From Pseudomonadota bacterium (GTDB lineage: Bacteria; Pseudomonadota; Gammaproteobacteria; Burkholderiales; Ferrovaceae): a stretch of DNA of 34,561 nt. The number at the start of each line of letters is the position of its first letter. Positions within the stretch are counted from its first letter, which is position 1. The stretch covers positions 1 to 34,561 of the forward strand of contig JAGWIJ010000026.1 in the NCBI GenBank assembly GCA_028873535.1, read 5' to 3'. Positions 1 to 7,788 of this stretch are shown one piece after another. The notes below the pieces were generated by a model that worked only from the letters and a program-made list of their open reading frames with translations, was not told the origin of the DNA and did no database searches. Position numbers and translations under genes: made by a program.

Positions 1-494
1 CAGTGGCCGTCAACGTCTCGGCGCGCCAATGCCTGGACTTCGGACTCATACCCCTGCTGGAGGAAGCCATTCAGCAGGCCAATGTGGCGCCCGCGCTGCT
101 GACACTCGAGATCACCGAGACCGCGGCCATGCGTGATGTGGACCATGTCGTGGCGCTGCTGCGTCAGGTGCGCGCGCTCGGTATCGGCGTGGCGGTCGAC
201 GATTTCGGCACCGGCTACACCTCACTGGCCTACCTCAAGCGCTTTCCGCTCACCCAGATCAAAGTGGACCAGTCCTTTGTGCGTGACGTGGCGCGCGATC
301 ACGACAGCGCCGCCATCGTCGCAGCAATCATTGCCATGGCGCACAGCCTGGGGCTGCCGGTGGTGGCGGAGGGCGTCGAGGACGCTGCCCAGCGCGACTT
401 CCTGATCAGCCATCATTGCGACCTCGCGCAGGGCTACTTCTACAGCACCGTGCTGTCGGCCGAAGGCGCGGCCAGCTGCCTGCGCGCGCGCTGA
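1..494 (+). CDS. EAL-domain protein, C-terminal part (c-di-GMP phosphodiesterase type)
   Basis: The reading frame is open from the left edge, so only about the last 164 residues are present. The N-terminus with the EAL signature itself lies outside the window. The fragment shows the later EAL-family motifs in order: NVSARQ, LEITETA with its conserved glutamate, the DDFGTGYTSL loop (loop 6) with its paired aspartates, the lysine in IKVDQSFV, the VVAEGVED glutamate and AQGYFYS near the end. EAL domains hydrolyse cyclic di-GMP to pGpG in the cytoplasm, and the metal- and substrate-binding residues visible here are intact, so an active enzyme is plausible. Whether a GGDEF, PAS or membrane part precedes it cannot be seen. 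It ends 3 nt before the stop codon of the convergent acetyltransferase gene, with no terminator between them. Confidence 0.93.
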   Translation, partial: VAVNVSARQCLDFGLIPLLEEAIQQANVAPALLTLEITETAAMRDVDHVVALLRQVRALGIGVAVDDFGTGYTSLAYLKRFPLTQIKVDQSFVRDVARDHDSAAIVAAIIAMAHSLGLPVVAEGVEDAAQRDFLISHHCDLAQGYFYSTVLSAEGAASCLRAR

Positions 495-497
495 GGC

Positions 498-962
498 TCA
501 GGCAGCGACCGGTTTGGCCATTTCCCACACCGCCAGTGGCGCGCGCTGGGGGCGCCGCACCGTGGCCGGATGCAGGCGCTGATAGCCCTGGCGCTCATAG
601 AAGGGTACCGCATTGAGCGTGGCGGTGACGCGCACCTCGGCCGGGTGTCCGGCCAGGACCACGGTCTCGGCCTGCCGCAGCAGCAGGCTGCCGGTGCCGC
701 GGCCTGTCTCCGGATCGACATAGAGCCCGCGCACTTCGTTGCCGAGCGCGCAGCAGAAGCCCACCACCTGGCCTTCGCGCTCGGCGACGTACATGGTCTC
801 CTCGCGCATGGTCTGCAGGTACATCTCCGGCCGCCGGCCTTCCGCCCACGGAATCACCACGGCCGGACTGTAGGCCTCGCCGCAGGTGAGGCGGATGGCG
901 CGCTGATGCACGCGGCAGATCACCTCGGCGTCGGCGGCGGTGGCAAGACGGATGATGTCCAT
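498..962 (-). CDS. GNAT-family N-acetyltransferase
   Basis: A 154-residue protein with the GNAT fold signature. Strand beta4 reads MYVAEREGQVVGFCCA, followed by GLYVDPETGRGTGSLLL, where GRGTGS is the acetyl-CoA pyrophosphate-binding loop, and by NAVPFYERQGY, the usual family end motif. The family transfers an acetyl group from acetyl-CoA to an amine; the substrate here is unknown. The frame is open further upstream to 1037, but the ATG at 962 is preceded by a strong AGGAGGAG ribosome site 5 nt away, so I use that start. It is convergent with the EAL gene and divergent from msrB, with 161 nt of shared upstream DNA. Confidence 0.88.
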   Translation of the reverse strand: MDIIRLATAADAEVICRVHQRAIRLTCGEAYSPAVVIPWAEGRRPEMYLQTMREETMYVAEREGQVVGFCCALGNEVRGLYVDPETGRGTGSLLLRQAETVVLAGHPAEVRVTATLNAVPFYERQGYQRLHPATVRRPQRAPLAVWEMAKPVAA

Positions 963-1123
963 GCGATGCTCCTCCTGGCGTCCATGTTGACGGGCCCTGG
1001 TGACGTCATCATGACGCACTGCACACAAAGCTGACAACGAGTTGTACGCCGGGTTCCGCGCCTGCCTGTGGCGCCGGTACCCCTGATCGGCCGCGCATCC
1101 GGCCGCACCACTGGAGTTCTGCC
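963..1123. promoter_or_regulatory. Divergent intergenic region between GNAT gene and msrB
   Basis: This 161-nt region must hold the promoters of the acetyltransferase (leftward) and of msrB (rightward). It contains a perfect 8-bp palindrome TGACGTCA at 1001-1008 and further TGACG copies at about 988 and 1012, which could be operator half-sites. No -35/-10 pair stands out, so the exact promoter positions are not assigned. Confidence 0.35.
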
Positions 1124-1573
1124 ATGCTGACCTGGGACGACGTCCTGCAACTGGCCCGCGCGCCCGATCCGGCGCCGGCCGACCACCTTGCCTTGAGCGA
1201 CGCCGAATGGCGCGCCCGCCTGACCCCTGATCAGTTCCGCGTGACGCGCCAGGCCGGCACCGAGCGTGCGTTCAGTTCGGACATGTGCAGCCTGTTCGAG
1301 CCCGGCCGTTATGCCTGCGTGTGCTGCGGTGCACTGCTGTTCGACGGCGCCGAAAAATTCGAGTCCGGCACCGGCTGGCCCTCGTTCACCCAGCCCGCCA
1401 GCCCCGCCGCCATTGCCTATCATGTGGATGAAAGCCATGGCATGGTGCGCGTCGAGACGGTATGCGCGCGCTGCGATGCCCATCTCGGGCATGTGTTTCC
1501 CGACGGTCCGGCGCCGGGCGGCTTGCGCTACTGCATGAACGCGGTCGCGCTGGTGCGCGCAGGAGGACACTGA
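1124..1573 (+). CDS. msrB: Peptide-methionine (R)-S-oxide reductase MsrB
   Basis: This 149-residue enzyme repairs oxidised proteins by reducing methionine-R-sulfoxide to methionine. The family landmarks are all visible: two zinc-binding cysteine pairs (CVCC near residue 65 and CARC in CARCDAHLGHVF), the SGTGWPSF segment, and the catalytic cysteine Cys137 in RYCMNAVAL. The length is that of a stand-alone cytoplasmic MsrB with no signal peptide and no MsrA fusion. The ATG at 1124 is preceded by TGGAG. The patatin gene starts 2 nt after its stop, so the two are almost certainly co-transcribed. Confidence 0.96.
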   Translation: MLTWDDVLQLARAPDPAPADHLALSDAEWRARLTPDQFRVTRQAGTERAFSSDMCSLFEPGRYACVCCGALLFDGAEKFESGTGWPSFTQPASPAAIAYHVDESHGMVRVETVCARCDAHLGHVFPDGPAPGGLRYCMNAVALVRAGGH

Positions 1574-1575
1574 AC

Positions 1576-2718
1576 ATGAGCGAAGCGAAAGAGGATGTGG
1601 TGCTGGTGCTGCAGGGCGGCGGTGCCCTGGGCTCCTATCAGGCCGGCGTGTTCGAAGTGCTGTCGCAGGTCTATCACGAGCCGTCGTGGGTGGCCGGCAT
1701 CTCGATCGGTGCCATCAATTCGGCCATCATTGTCGGCAATGCCCCGCAACATCGCGTCGAGCGCCTGCGCCAGTTCTGGGACCAGGTGTCGTCCGCGATG
1801 ACCTTGCCGGTGGTGTTTCCCGATGCGCCGTTCCGGGCACTGGTCCATCAGGGCAGCGCCACCCAGGGCGCGCTGTTCGGTGTGCCGGGCTTTTTCGCGC
1901 CGCGCATCCCGCCGGCGCCCTGGCAACCGCGCGGCACGCCGGGCGCGATCAGCTTCTATGACACCTCGCCGCTCGAGCTCACGCTGGAGCGTCTGGTGGA
2001 CTTCGATCGCATCAACGACGGCCCGGCCCGGCTGTCGGTGGGGGCGGTGAATGTGCGCACCGGCAACTTCCAGTATTTCGACAGCCAATTGCTCAAGCGC
2101 GCCGGCAAGCGCCTGGGCGCCCGCCACATCATGGCCAGTGGCGCGTTGCCGCCCGGCTTTGCACCGGTCGAGATCGACGGGGAGTACTGGTGGGATGGGG
2201 GGCTGGTTTCGAACACGCCACTGCAGCACGTGCTGGATCAGCCCTGCCAGGAGCGGCGTGTGATCTTCCAGGTCGATCTGTTCGCGGCGCGTGGTGACCT
2301 GCCAGCTTCGCTGCAGGATGTGGGCGAGCGCGAAAAGGACATCCGGTTTTCCAGCCGCACCCGGCTCAACACCACGCACCAGGCCGATCGTCACCGTCTG
2401 GCCACCGCCGCCCGGCGCCTGTTCGCCAAGTTGCCGCCCGAACTGCATGACGATCCCGATGCCAGACTGCTGTCCGCCCATGCGGGCTGCGATGCGCCGA
2501 TGGACATCGTGCATCTGATCTATCGCTCCAAGCATGCCGAAGGCCCTTCCAAGGACTACGAATTCTCGCGTCCGACCATGCTCGAGCACTGGGAGAGCGG
2601 TCGCGCCGACATGGCGCAGACGCTGGCCCACCCGCACTGGACCGGGCGTGACCGCAAGCACCCGGGCATGCAGGTGTTCGATCTGGTGGGCGACAGTCCA
2701 AACGTTCACAAATGCTGA
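1576..2718 (+). CDS. Patatin-like phospholipase with DUF3734 C-terminal domain
   Basis: A 380-residue patatin-family lipid acyl hydrolase. The oxyanion hole is QGGGALGSYQ (residues 13-22), the nucleophile elbow is GISIG with Ser43, and the catalytic aspartate is Asp207 in WWDGGLVSNTP, giving the Ser-Asp dyad of the family. The C-terminal part after about residue 230 matches the DUF3734 type that often follows this patatin domain. No signal peptide or membrane segment is visible, so it is probably cytoplasmic; the substrate is unknown. The frame is open further upstream inside msrB, but the ATG at 1576 has an AGGAGG site just before it and begins the conserved sequence. The last residues (VGDSPNVHKC) are not recognisable and may be a drifted C-terminus. 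Confidence 0.92.
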   Translation: MSEAKEDVVLVLQGGGALGSYQAGVFEVLSQVYHEPSWVAGISIGAINSAIIVGNAPQHRVERLRQFWDQVSSAMTLPVVFPDAPFRALVHQGSATQGALFGVPGFFAPRIPPAPWQPRGTPGAISFYDTSPLELTLERLVDFDRINDGPARLSVGAVNVRTGNFQYFDSQLLKRAGKRLGARHIMASGALPPGFAPVEIDGEYWWDGGLVSNTPLQHVLDQPCQERRVIFQVDLFAARGDLPASLQDVGEREKDIRFSSRTRLNTTHQADRHRLATAARRLFAKLPPELHDDPDARLLSAHAGCDAPMDIVHLIYRSKHAEGPSKDYEFSRPTMLEHWESGRADMAQTLAHPHWTGRDRKHPGMQVFDLVGDSPNVHKC

Positions 2719-2734
2719 AATGCTGAGGTCGTGC

Positions 2735-2755
2735 ACCGCTTTTCGAGCGGTTTAT
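2735..2755 (+). terminator. Weak intrinsic terminator-like hairpin after the patatin gene
   Basis: ACCGCT (2735-2740) pairs perfectly with AGCGGT (2746-2751) around a TTTCG loop and is followed by a short TTTATA tract. It lies 17 nt after the patatin stop and upstream of the FliA-like promoter, a sensible place to end the msrB-patatin transcript. The stem is short, so efficiency is uncertain. Confidence 0.4.
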
Positions 2756-2788
2756 ACACTTCCATACGGCGAAGAACCGCGCAAGCCG

Positions 2789-2815
2789 TAAAGCGCGCGC
2801 CAATCCTGCCGTAAA
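2789..2815 (+). promoter_or_regulatory. FliA (sigma-28) type promoter upstream of the receptor gene
   Basis: The sequence is TAAAGCGC (2789-2796), an 11-nt spacer, then GCCGTAAA (2808-2815). The established sigma-28 consensus is TAAAGTTT-N11-GCCGATAA, so the -35 core TAAA, the exact spacer and most of the -10 match. It stands about 100 nt upstream of the receptor start codon. This would place the receptor and the triple-CheW gene in the late flagellar/chemotaxis regulon. It is a sequence match only. Confidence 0.65.
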
Positions 2816-2917
2816 AGCCGGGTGCAAGGGAATTGCGCCACGCCGCCACCGAACGCGAGTCGGAAGCGCGGCTGCGGCGCCGTTTCCTGCTCAATCGCAC
2901 AGCGAGGAAGCGGCGCC

Positions 2918-4657
2918 ATGGCAGATCCGGACATCACCCTCAAACCCGCAGGCACAGTGGCCGCAGCTGCCCAGGCGGCGCGCGACAGCGAACTCCTGCG
3001 TACCCTGCAGCGCAGCGTCGCGCTGCTCGAAACCAGTGTCGACGGCACCCTGCTCGAGGCCAGTGACCCCTTCCTGCGCATCGTGGGGTGCGCGCGCGAA
3101 GACCTGGTCGGCCGCCACTTCCGTGCGCTGCTCGATGCGCCAGCGCCGGACGGCCCGGGCTGGCAGGCGTTCTGGACGCAGCTCGCGGATGGACAGACGC
3201 GCAGCGGCCAGTACCAGTGCCTGACCCGGGACCAGCGCCCGGTCTGGCTGCACGCCACGTTCATGCCGCAGCCGGCCGCGGATGCCGGTGCGCCGGCCGT
3301 CGTCGTGCTGTGCCGTGATGTCACCGAGGCCACGCTGCGCGACCAGGAGGCCTGCGGCAAGCTGGCTGCCATCGACCGCGCGCAGGCCGTGATCGAGTTC
3401 GGCGTCGATGGTCAGGTGCTGACCGCAAACGACAACTTCCTCGCGCTGATGGACTACCGTCTGCAGGATATCCAGGGGCATCACCACCGCATGTTCGTCG
3501 AGCCGGCGTCGGCCGCCGGAAGCGAGTACCAGTTGTTCTGGGAACGCCTGGGGCGCGGTGAATTCAGCAGCGGAGAATACAAGCGTATCGGCCGGCACGG
3601 TCGCGAGGTCTGGATCCAGGCCACCTACAATCCGGTGTTTGATCAGGCCGGCCGGGTGCTCAAGGTGGTCAAGTTCGCTACCGACGTGACGGCGGCCAAG
3701 TTGGTCTCGGCGGAATACCAGGCCAAGGTGGCGGCGATGGATCAGGCGCAGGCGATGATCGAATTCGACCTCGACGGCCGGGTGCTCACCGCCAACCGCA
3801 ATTTCCTGCTCACCATGGGCTACACCCTGCGCGAAATCGCCGGCCAGCACCACAGCACGTTCTGCACGCCAGAGTATGTGCAGGGCGAGGAATACCGGGA
3901 TTTCTGGCTGCGCCTGGGCGACGGCCAGTCCGTCCAGGGCCGCTTTCAGCGCGTCGGCAAGTACGGCCGTGAGGTCTGGTTGCAGGCGGCCTATAGCCCG
4001 GTGCTGGACCTGAATGGCAAGGTGGCCAAGGTTGTGAAATACGCCCACGATGTCACCGAAGAAGTTCGCATGGGACTGCGCATCCGCGACAACTCAAGCG
4101 CCATGTCCGGCGCTGTCGCAGAAGTGGTGGCTCACATCGCAGGCATCGGCAAGCATTCGCAACGCGCCTCCGAGCTGGCCGTCGATGCCGCGATGGTGGC
4201 GCAGGCGGGTGCCCTGGCGCTGGCCAAGTCCTCGGCCGCAATCGGACGCATCGAGGCCGGTGCCGCCCGCGTGTCGGATATCGTCAGGGTGATTGGCGAC
4301 ATCGCCAGCCAGACCAATCTGCTGGCCTTCAACGCCGCCATCGAGGCGGCACGTGCCGGACAGCACGGCGTGGGCTTTTCAGTGGTGGCCGGGGAAGTGC
4401 GCAAACTGGCCGAGCGCAGCTCGCAGGCGGCCGAAGAGATCGCCCGCCTGATCGATGAGTCCACCGCCCAGGTTGGCGCTGGCGCCGCCGTGAACCAGGA
4501 GGCGGCGCGCAGTTTCGAGGACATCCAGAGCGGGGTCGAGCGCACCGGTCAGAGCGTGCGCGCTATCGCCGAACTGGCGGCGCTCCAAACCGAGCTTTCC
4601 AACCGGCTGTCTGCGCAGATCGCCGGCCTGGCCGGCGCGGACCGCCAGCCGGCATGA
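2918..4657 (+). CDS. Soluble methyl-accepting chemotaxis protein with three PAS domains (BdlA-like)
   Basis: A 579-residue receptor with no membrane segment. Three PAS domains lie at about residues 25-140, 145-265 and 268-388. The second and third are close copies ([16 protein letters not shown] and [16 protein letters not shown] at their starts, HGREVWIQA and YGREVWLQA near their ends), which suggests internal duplication. The MCP signalling domain follows, with the hairpin tip [16 protein letters not shown] and [25 protein letters not shown] soluble proteins such as Pseudomonas BdlA link redox or energy state to biofilm dispersal; this one has an extra PAS. The frame is open upstream to 2822, but the ATG at 2918 follows GAGGAAG and begins a natural N-terminus. 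Its stop overlaps the next start (ATGA), so expression is coupled to the triple-CheW protein. Confidence 0.92.
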   Translation: MADPDITLKPAGTVAAAAQAARDSELLRTLQRSVALLETSVDGTLLEASDPFLRIVGCAREDLVGRHFRALLDAPAPDGPGWQAFWTQLADGQTRSGQYQCLTRDQRPVWLHATFMPQPAADAGAPAVVVLCRDVTEATLRDQEACGKLAAIDRAQAVIEFGVDGQVLTANDNFLALMDYRLQDIQGHHHRMFVEPASAAGSEYQLFWERLGRGEFSSGEYKRIGRHGREVWIQATYNPVFDQAGRVLKVVKFATDVTAAKLVSAEYQAKVAAMDQAQAMIEFDLDGRVLTANRNFLLTMGYTLREIAGQHHSTFCTPEYVQGEEYRDFWLRLGDGQSVQGRFQRVGKYGREVWLQAAYSPVLDLNGKVAKVVKYAHDVTEEVRMGLRIRDNSSAMSGAVAEVVAHIAGIGKHSQRASELAVDAAMVAQAGALALAKSSAAIGRIEAGAARVSDIVRVIGDIASQTNLLAFNAAIEAARAGQHGVGFSVVAGEVRKLAERSSQAAEEIARLIDESTAQVGAGAAVNQEAARSFEDIQSGVERTGQSVRAIAELAALQTELSNRLSAQIAGLAGADRQPA

Positions 4658-6207
4658 CCGGCAGCGCAGGCGCGCCGGCTTTCGGGGCCTTTGGCGTCAG
4701 CGGCCTGGCGCTGGCCTTGCCGATCGAGGCGGTGCGCGAAGTGGTGCCGTTGCGGGAGCTCACGCCCCTGCCTTGCGCTGCGCCGGCCGTCATCGGGGCG
4801 ATCGACCTGCGCGGCGTGCTGCTGCCGGTGCTCGACCTGGCGCAGCTGCTCGCACAATCCGTGCACAGCGGCGGCTGCGTGGTGGTGATGCTGCATGCCG
4901 GCCAGCTGCTGGGCCTGCGCGTCGACAGCGTGGGCGGTCTGTTCGATGCCGTGCCGGGCAGTGTCACCCGGCTCAACACGGCGCCCGGCGCCGGCGCGGT
5001 GCACGCCGGCAGCCTGCGCCGCAGCGACAGCGACAGCCTGTTGTCGCTGCTGTCGCCGGCCGGCCTGTGCGCTCTGCCCGGCATACCGCTGCTGGTCGAT
5101 CCGGAACCCGAGCGCAGCGGACTCGCTGCTGAGGCGGCGCCGGGACCGGCGCCGGCGGCGCCCTCGCAGCTGCTGCTGCTCAGTGCCGGCGGCCTGCCGC
5201 TGGCAATCCACGCCATGGCCGTCCATGCCACGCTGGCTGACCCGCCGATCGAGCCTTCGCCGCTGGCCCATGGACTGTGCCGTGGCGTAACGCCCTTCTG
5301 CGGTCAGCGCATTCCGGTGATCGACCTGCTGGCGCTGTGCGGCCTGGGTGTCCAGGCCGCGCCCGGCGCGCGCCAGTCCTTCGTGCTGCGCACCGCCGCC
5401 GGTCTGGTCTGTCTGCTGGTCGGACAGGTCATCGACGTGGTCAATGCCGATCACGCCCAGCAGCTCGCGCTGGCGGACAGCGCCACACCGCCGTCCGGGC
5501 TGATCCGCGGCCTGCTGCCTGCGACGGCGCTGCCGGCCGGCGTGCGCGCGCGCGCGCCCAATGCCGACGGCCACTATCTGCTGCTCGATGCCGATGCCTT
5601 GCGCACGGCGCCCGGACTCACCGGCTTCGCAGCGGCTGCAGCGGCCGCGTGTGCTGGCGACCCGGCCGAAGGGGAGCGCGACTTCTTTAGCGCCCGCGCT
5701 GACGACGCGTGCGTGCAATCCTTGCTGGTCTACCAGATCTGCGGTCAGGCGGCGAGCCCGGTGGAACAGATCCGGGAAATCCTGCCGTGGCGACGCGACG
5801 TGCTCCAGCTGACCGGGCAGGGGCCGCTGCGCGCGCTGCTGGTCAACCGCGGCCAGAGTGTGCCCGTGCTCGATCTGGCAGAGTTGCTTGGCGCGCCGCC
5901 CGTGGAGCTGGGGCGCGATGCCTGCGTGCTGCTGGTGGAGCACCTGGGCATGGCGGTTGGCTTCGCCGTGCCGCGGCTGCACGCCATCGAATGCGCCACC
6001 TGGCAGGGCAGCCAGGCCGGTCACGCGCTGCCTGCGCACGCCGATGCGGCGGCGCGCGAGCTCGCCACGCGGCGCCTGGTGCGGATCGACTCGGGCAGCG
6101 ACGCCCGCCTGCTGCGGGTGCTCGACCTGGCCGGCATGGCCGCAGCATGGCTGCAGTGCAGCAATACAATTCCGGCGAGCGCAAGCCCCCTTCCTTGCCG
6201 GATTTAG
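4654..6207 (+). CDS. Protein of three tandem CheW-like domains
   Basis: A 517-residue, Ala/Leu-rich protein that appears to consist of three CheW-like modules at roughly residues 5-155, 165-330 and 350-505. Each repeats the CheW pattern: a strand with P-I-x-x-V-R-E-V or similar ([27 protein letters not shown]), a strand like [31 protein letters not shown] or [13 protein letters not shown], and a later strand such as [23 protein letters not shown] or [12 protein letters not shown]. CheW normally has one domain and joins receptors to the CheA kinase. The start ATG overlaps the receptor stop by 4 nt, so it is probably a dedicated scaffold or coupling protein for that receptor. No CheA, CheY, CheR or CheB is nearby. 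The first and second domains are more divergent than the third. Confidence 0.85.
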   Translation: MTGSAGAPAFGAFGVSGLALALPIEAVREVVPLRELTPLPCAAPAVIGAIDLRGVLLPVLDLAQLLAQSVHSGGCVVVMLHAGQLLGLRVDSVGGLFDAVPGSVTRLNTAPGAGAVHAGSLRRSDSDSLLSLLSPAGLCALPGIPLLVDPEPERSGLAAEAAPGPAPAAPSQLLLLSAGGLPLAIHAMAVHATLADPPIEPSPLAHGLCRGVTPFCGQRIPVIDLLALCGLGVQAAPGARQSFVLRTAAGLVCLLVGQVIDVVNADHAQQLALADSATPPSGLIRGLLPATALPAGVRARAPNADGHYLLLDADALRTAPGLTGFAAAAAAACAGDPAEGERDFFSARADDACVQSLLVYQICGQAASPVEQIREILPWRRDVLQLTGQGPLRALLVNRGQSVPVLDLAELLGAPPVELGRDACVLLVEHLGMAVGFAVPRLHAIECATWQGSQAGHALPAHADAAARELATRRLVRIDSGSDARLLRVLDLAGMAAAWLQCSNTIPASASPLPCRI

Positions 6208-6226
6208 CCTCTGGCGGCGCTCATTT

Positions 6227-6271
6227 TCGCAAATCCGTATCGGAACTTGCGCGCCGAGTATCGCAAAGTCG
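6227..6271 (+). promoter_or_regulatory. Direct repeats upstream of the polyol operon (candidate AraC-type operator)
   Basis: TCGCAAATCCG (6227-6237) and TCGCAAAGTCG (6261-6271) match in 9 of 11 positions and start 34 nt apart, 75-120 nt before the binding-protein gene. AraC-family activators of polyol operons bind direct repeats in this position, and an AraC-family gene lies at 17271-18188. No clear sigma-70 promoter can be assigned; a TAGACT at 6285-6290 is a weak -10 candidate. Binding is inferred from position and repetition only. Confidence 0.35.
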
Positions 6272-6345
6272 ATTTCCGCACGGCTAGACTGCCTCCCACG
6301 GTGCACACCAAAAGCGCCGAACGTCGATAACGAGGAGACTTTTCC

Positions 6346-7647
6346 ATGAACGTCAAAGCCTGCGTGGCAGGGCTGCTGGCTGCCTGCGCCTTCACCCCTG
6401 CCTTCGCCACTGATCTGGTCATTGCCACTGTCAACAACGGCCACATGATCGAGATGGAGAAGCTGGGCAAGAATTTCGAAAAGGAAAACCCGGGCGTCAC
6501 CCTGAAGTGGGTCACGCTGGAGGAAAGCGTGCTGCGCCAGCGCGTCACCAATGACATTGCGACCAAGGGCGGTCAGTTCGACGTCATGACCATCGGCATG
6601 TACGAAACCCCGATCTGGGCCGCCAAGGGCTGGCTGGTGCCGATCAAGAATGATGCCGCCTATGACGTCGACGACCTGCTGCCGGCCATGCGCAACGGCC
6701 TGTCGCTCAAGGGGCAACTGTACGCCTCGCCGTTCTATGGCGAGAGCTCGATGCTGATGTACCGCAAGGACCTGGCCGACAAGGCCGGTATCAAGTTCGC
6801 CGAGCGTCCGACCTGGGACCAGGTGCGCGATGCGGCCGCCAAGATGACCGATCCGGCGCACGGTGTTTACGGCATCTGCCTGCGTGGCAAGCCGGGCTGG
6901 GGCGACAACATGGCCTTCCTGACCACACTGGTGAACGCCTACGGCGGCCAGTGGTTCGACATGAAGTGGAAGCCCCAGGTCAACAGCGAACCGTGGAAGA
7001 AGGCGATCAACTTCTACGTCGACCTGATGAAGAAGTACGGCCCGCCTGGCTCCTCGTCCAACAGCTTCAACGAGATCCTGGCCCTGTACAACGAAGGCAA
7101 GTGCGGCATGTGGATCGATGCCACCATCGCGGCCTCGTTCATCTCCGATCCCAAGCAGAGCAAGGTCGCTGACAAGGTTGCCTTTGCCCAGGCGCCGAGC
7201 GCCGTCACCGACAAGGGTGCCAACTGGCTGTGGGCCTGGGCGCTGGGCGTCCCGGCCAGCACCAAGCAGCCGGAACTGGCGCAGAAATTCATCCGCTGGG
7301 CAACGTCCAAGGACTACATCAAGCTGGTCGCAGCCACCAACGGCTGGGCCAACGTGCCGACCGGGACGCGCAAGTCGACCTACGCGAATCCGGAGTTCAC
7401 CAAGGCCGCGCGTTTCGCCGCTGCCGAACTGAAGGCGATCCAGACCGCCGATCCCGAGCACAGCACCCTGCCGCCTTCGCCCTATGTCGGTGTGCAGTTC
7501 GCGGCCATTCCCGAATTCCAGGCGATCGGCATCGCCGTCGGCCAGCAGATCAGCGCGGCCCTGGCTGGCTCGGAAACCGTCGATCAGGCCCTCAACCAGG
7601 GCCAGCAGGCCGCCGACCGCGAAATGCGCAAGGCCGGCTACTACTGA
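6346..7647 (+). CDS. Polyol (arabitol/mannitol/sorbitol-type) ABC transporter, substrate-binding protein
   Basis: A 433-residue family 1 extracellular solute-binding protein. It has a classic signal peptide (MNVKACVAGLLAACAFTPAFA, cleaved before TDLVIATVN). The mature part carries the family pattern GKNFEKENPGVTLKWVTLEE near the N-terminus and FDVMTIGMYETPIWAAKGW, and ends in a helical C-terminal region rich in QQA. It closely resembles SmoE/MtlE proteins that bind sorbitol, mannitol or arabitol in the periplasm and deliver them to the membrane permeases. GAGGAG lies 8 nt before the ATG. It is the first gene of the operon and is separated from the first permease by 141 nt carrying two hairpins. 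Confidence 0.92.
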   Translation: MNVKACVAGLLAACAFTPAFATDLVIATVNNGHMIEMEKLGKNFEKENPGVTLKWVTLEESVLRQRVTNDIATKGGQFDVMTIGMYETPIWAAKGWLVPIKNDAAYDVDDLLPAMRNGLSLKGQLYASPFYGESSMLMYRKDLADKAGIKFAERPTWDQVRDAAAKMTDPAHGVYGICLRGKPGWGDNMAFLTTLVNAYGGQWFDMKWKPQVNSEPWKKAINFYVDLMKKYGPPGSSSNSFNEILALYNEGKCGMWIDATIAASFISDPKQSKVADKVAFAQAPSAVTDKGANWLWAWALGVPASTKQPELAQKFIRWATSKDYIKLVAATNGWANVPTGTRKSTYANPEFTKAARFAAAELKAIQTADPEHSTLPPSPYVGVQFAAIPEFQAIGIAVGQQISAALAGSETVDQALNQGQQAADREMRKAGYY

Positions 7648-7660
7648 AGCTTGCGGTGAC

Positions 7661-7692
7661 ACCGGGTGACGCGCCACCGCGCGTCCCCCGGT
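7661..7692 (+). repeat. Hairpin 1 in the binding protein-permease gap
   Basis: ACCGGGTGACGCG (7661-7673) pairs with CGCGTCCCCCGGT (7680-7692) at 12 of 13 positions around a 6-nt loop. It begins 13 nt after the binding-protein stop codon. There is no following T-run, so it is more likely an mRNA 3'-end stabiliser or partial terminator than a full stop. Confidence 0.7.
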
Positions 7693-7700
7693 CCGGCGCA

Positions 7701-7735
7701 GCGGCCTGCGCAGTCTACCCGGCTGCGCAGGCCGC
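7701..7735 (+). repeat. Hairpin 2 in the binding protein-permease gap, perfect 13-bp stem
   Basis: GCGGCCTGCGCAG (7701-7713) and CTGCGCAGGCCGC (7723-7735) are perfect inverted repeats around a 9-nt loop. It stands directly after hairpin 1. Such structures between binding-protein and permease genes are known to protect the upstream mRNA from 3' exonucleases so that binding protein is made in excess; that role is inferred here. Confidence 0.75.
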
Positions 7736-7788
7736 CTCCCCGATCGATTTCCCTGTTCGCCGTTCCCCTTCCGATCAGGACTCCCGAC

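Noticed and set aside
1001..1016. TGACGTCA palindrome as a known bacterial operator
   Set aside because: The palindrome is real but matches no operator I can name in this group, and 8-bp palindromes are expected by chance.
1462..1575. Longer N-terminus for the patatin protein inside msrB
   Set aside because: The frame is open, but its translation is arginine-rich shadow sequence, and the ATG at 1576 has a strong ribosome site.
4549..7677. Very long minus-strand open frame opposite the CheW and binding-protein genes
   Set aside because: It lies opposite clear genes, its sequence is Gln/Arg/His-rich without motifs, and it crosses known gene borders. It is a GC-rich shadow.
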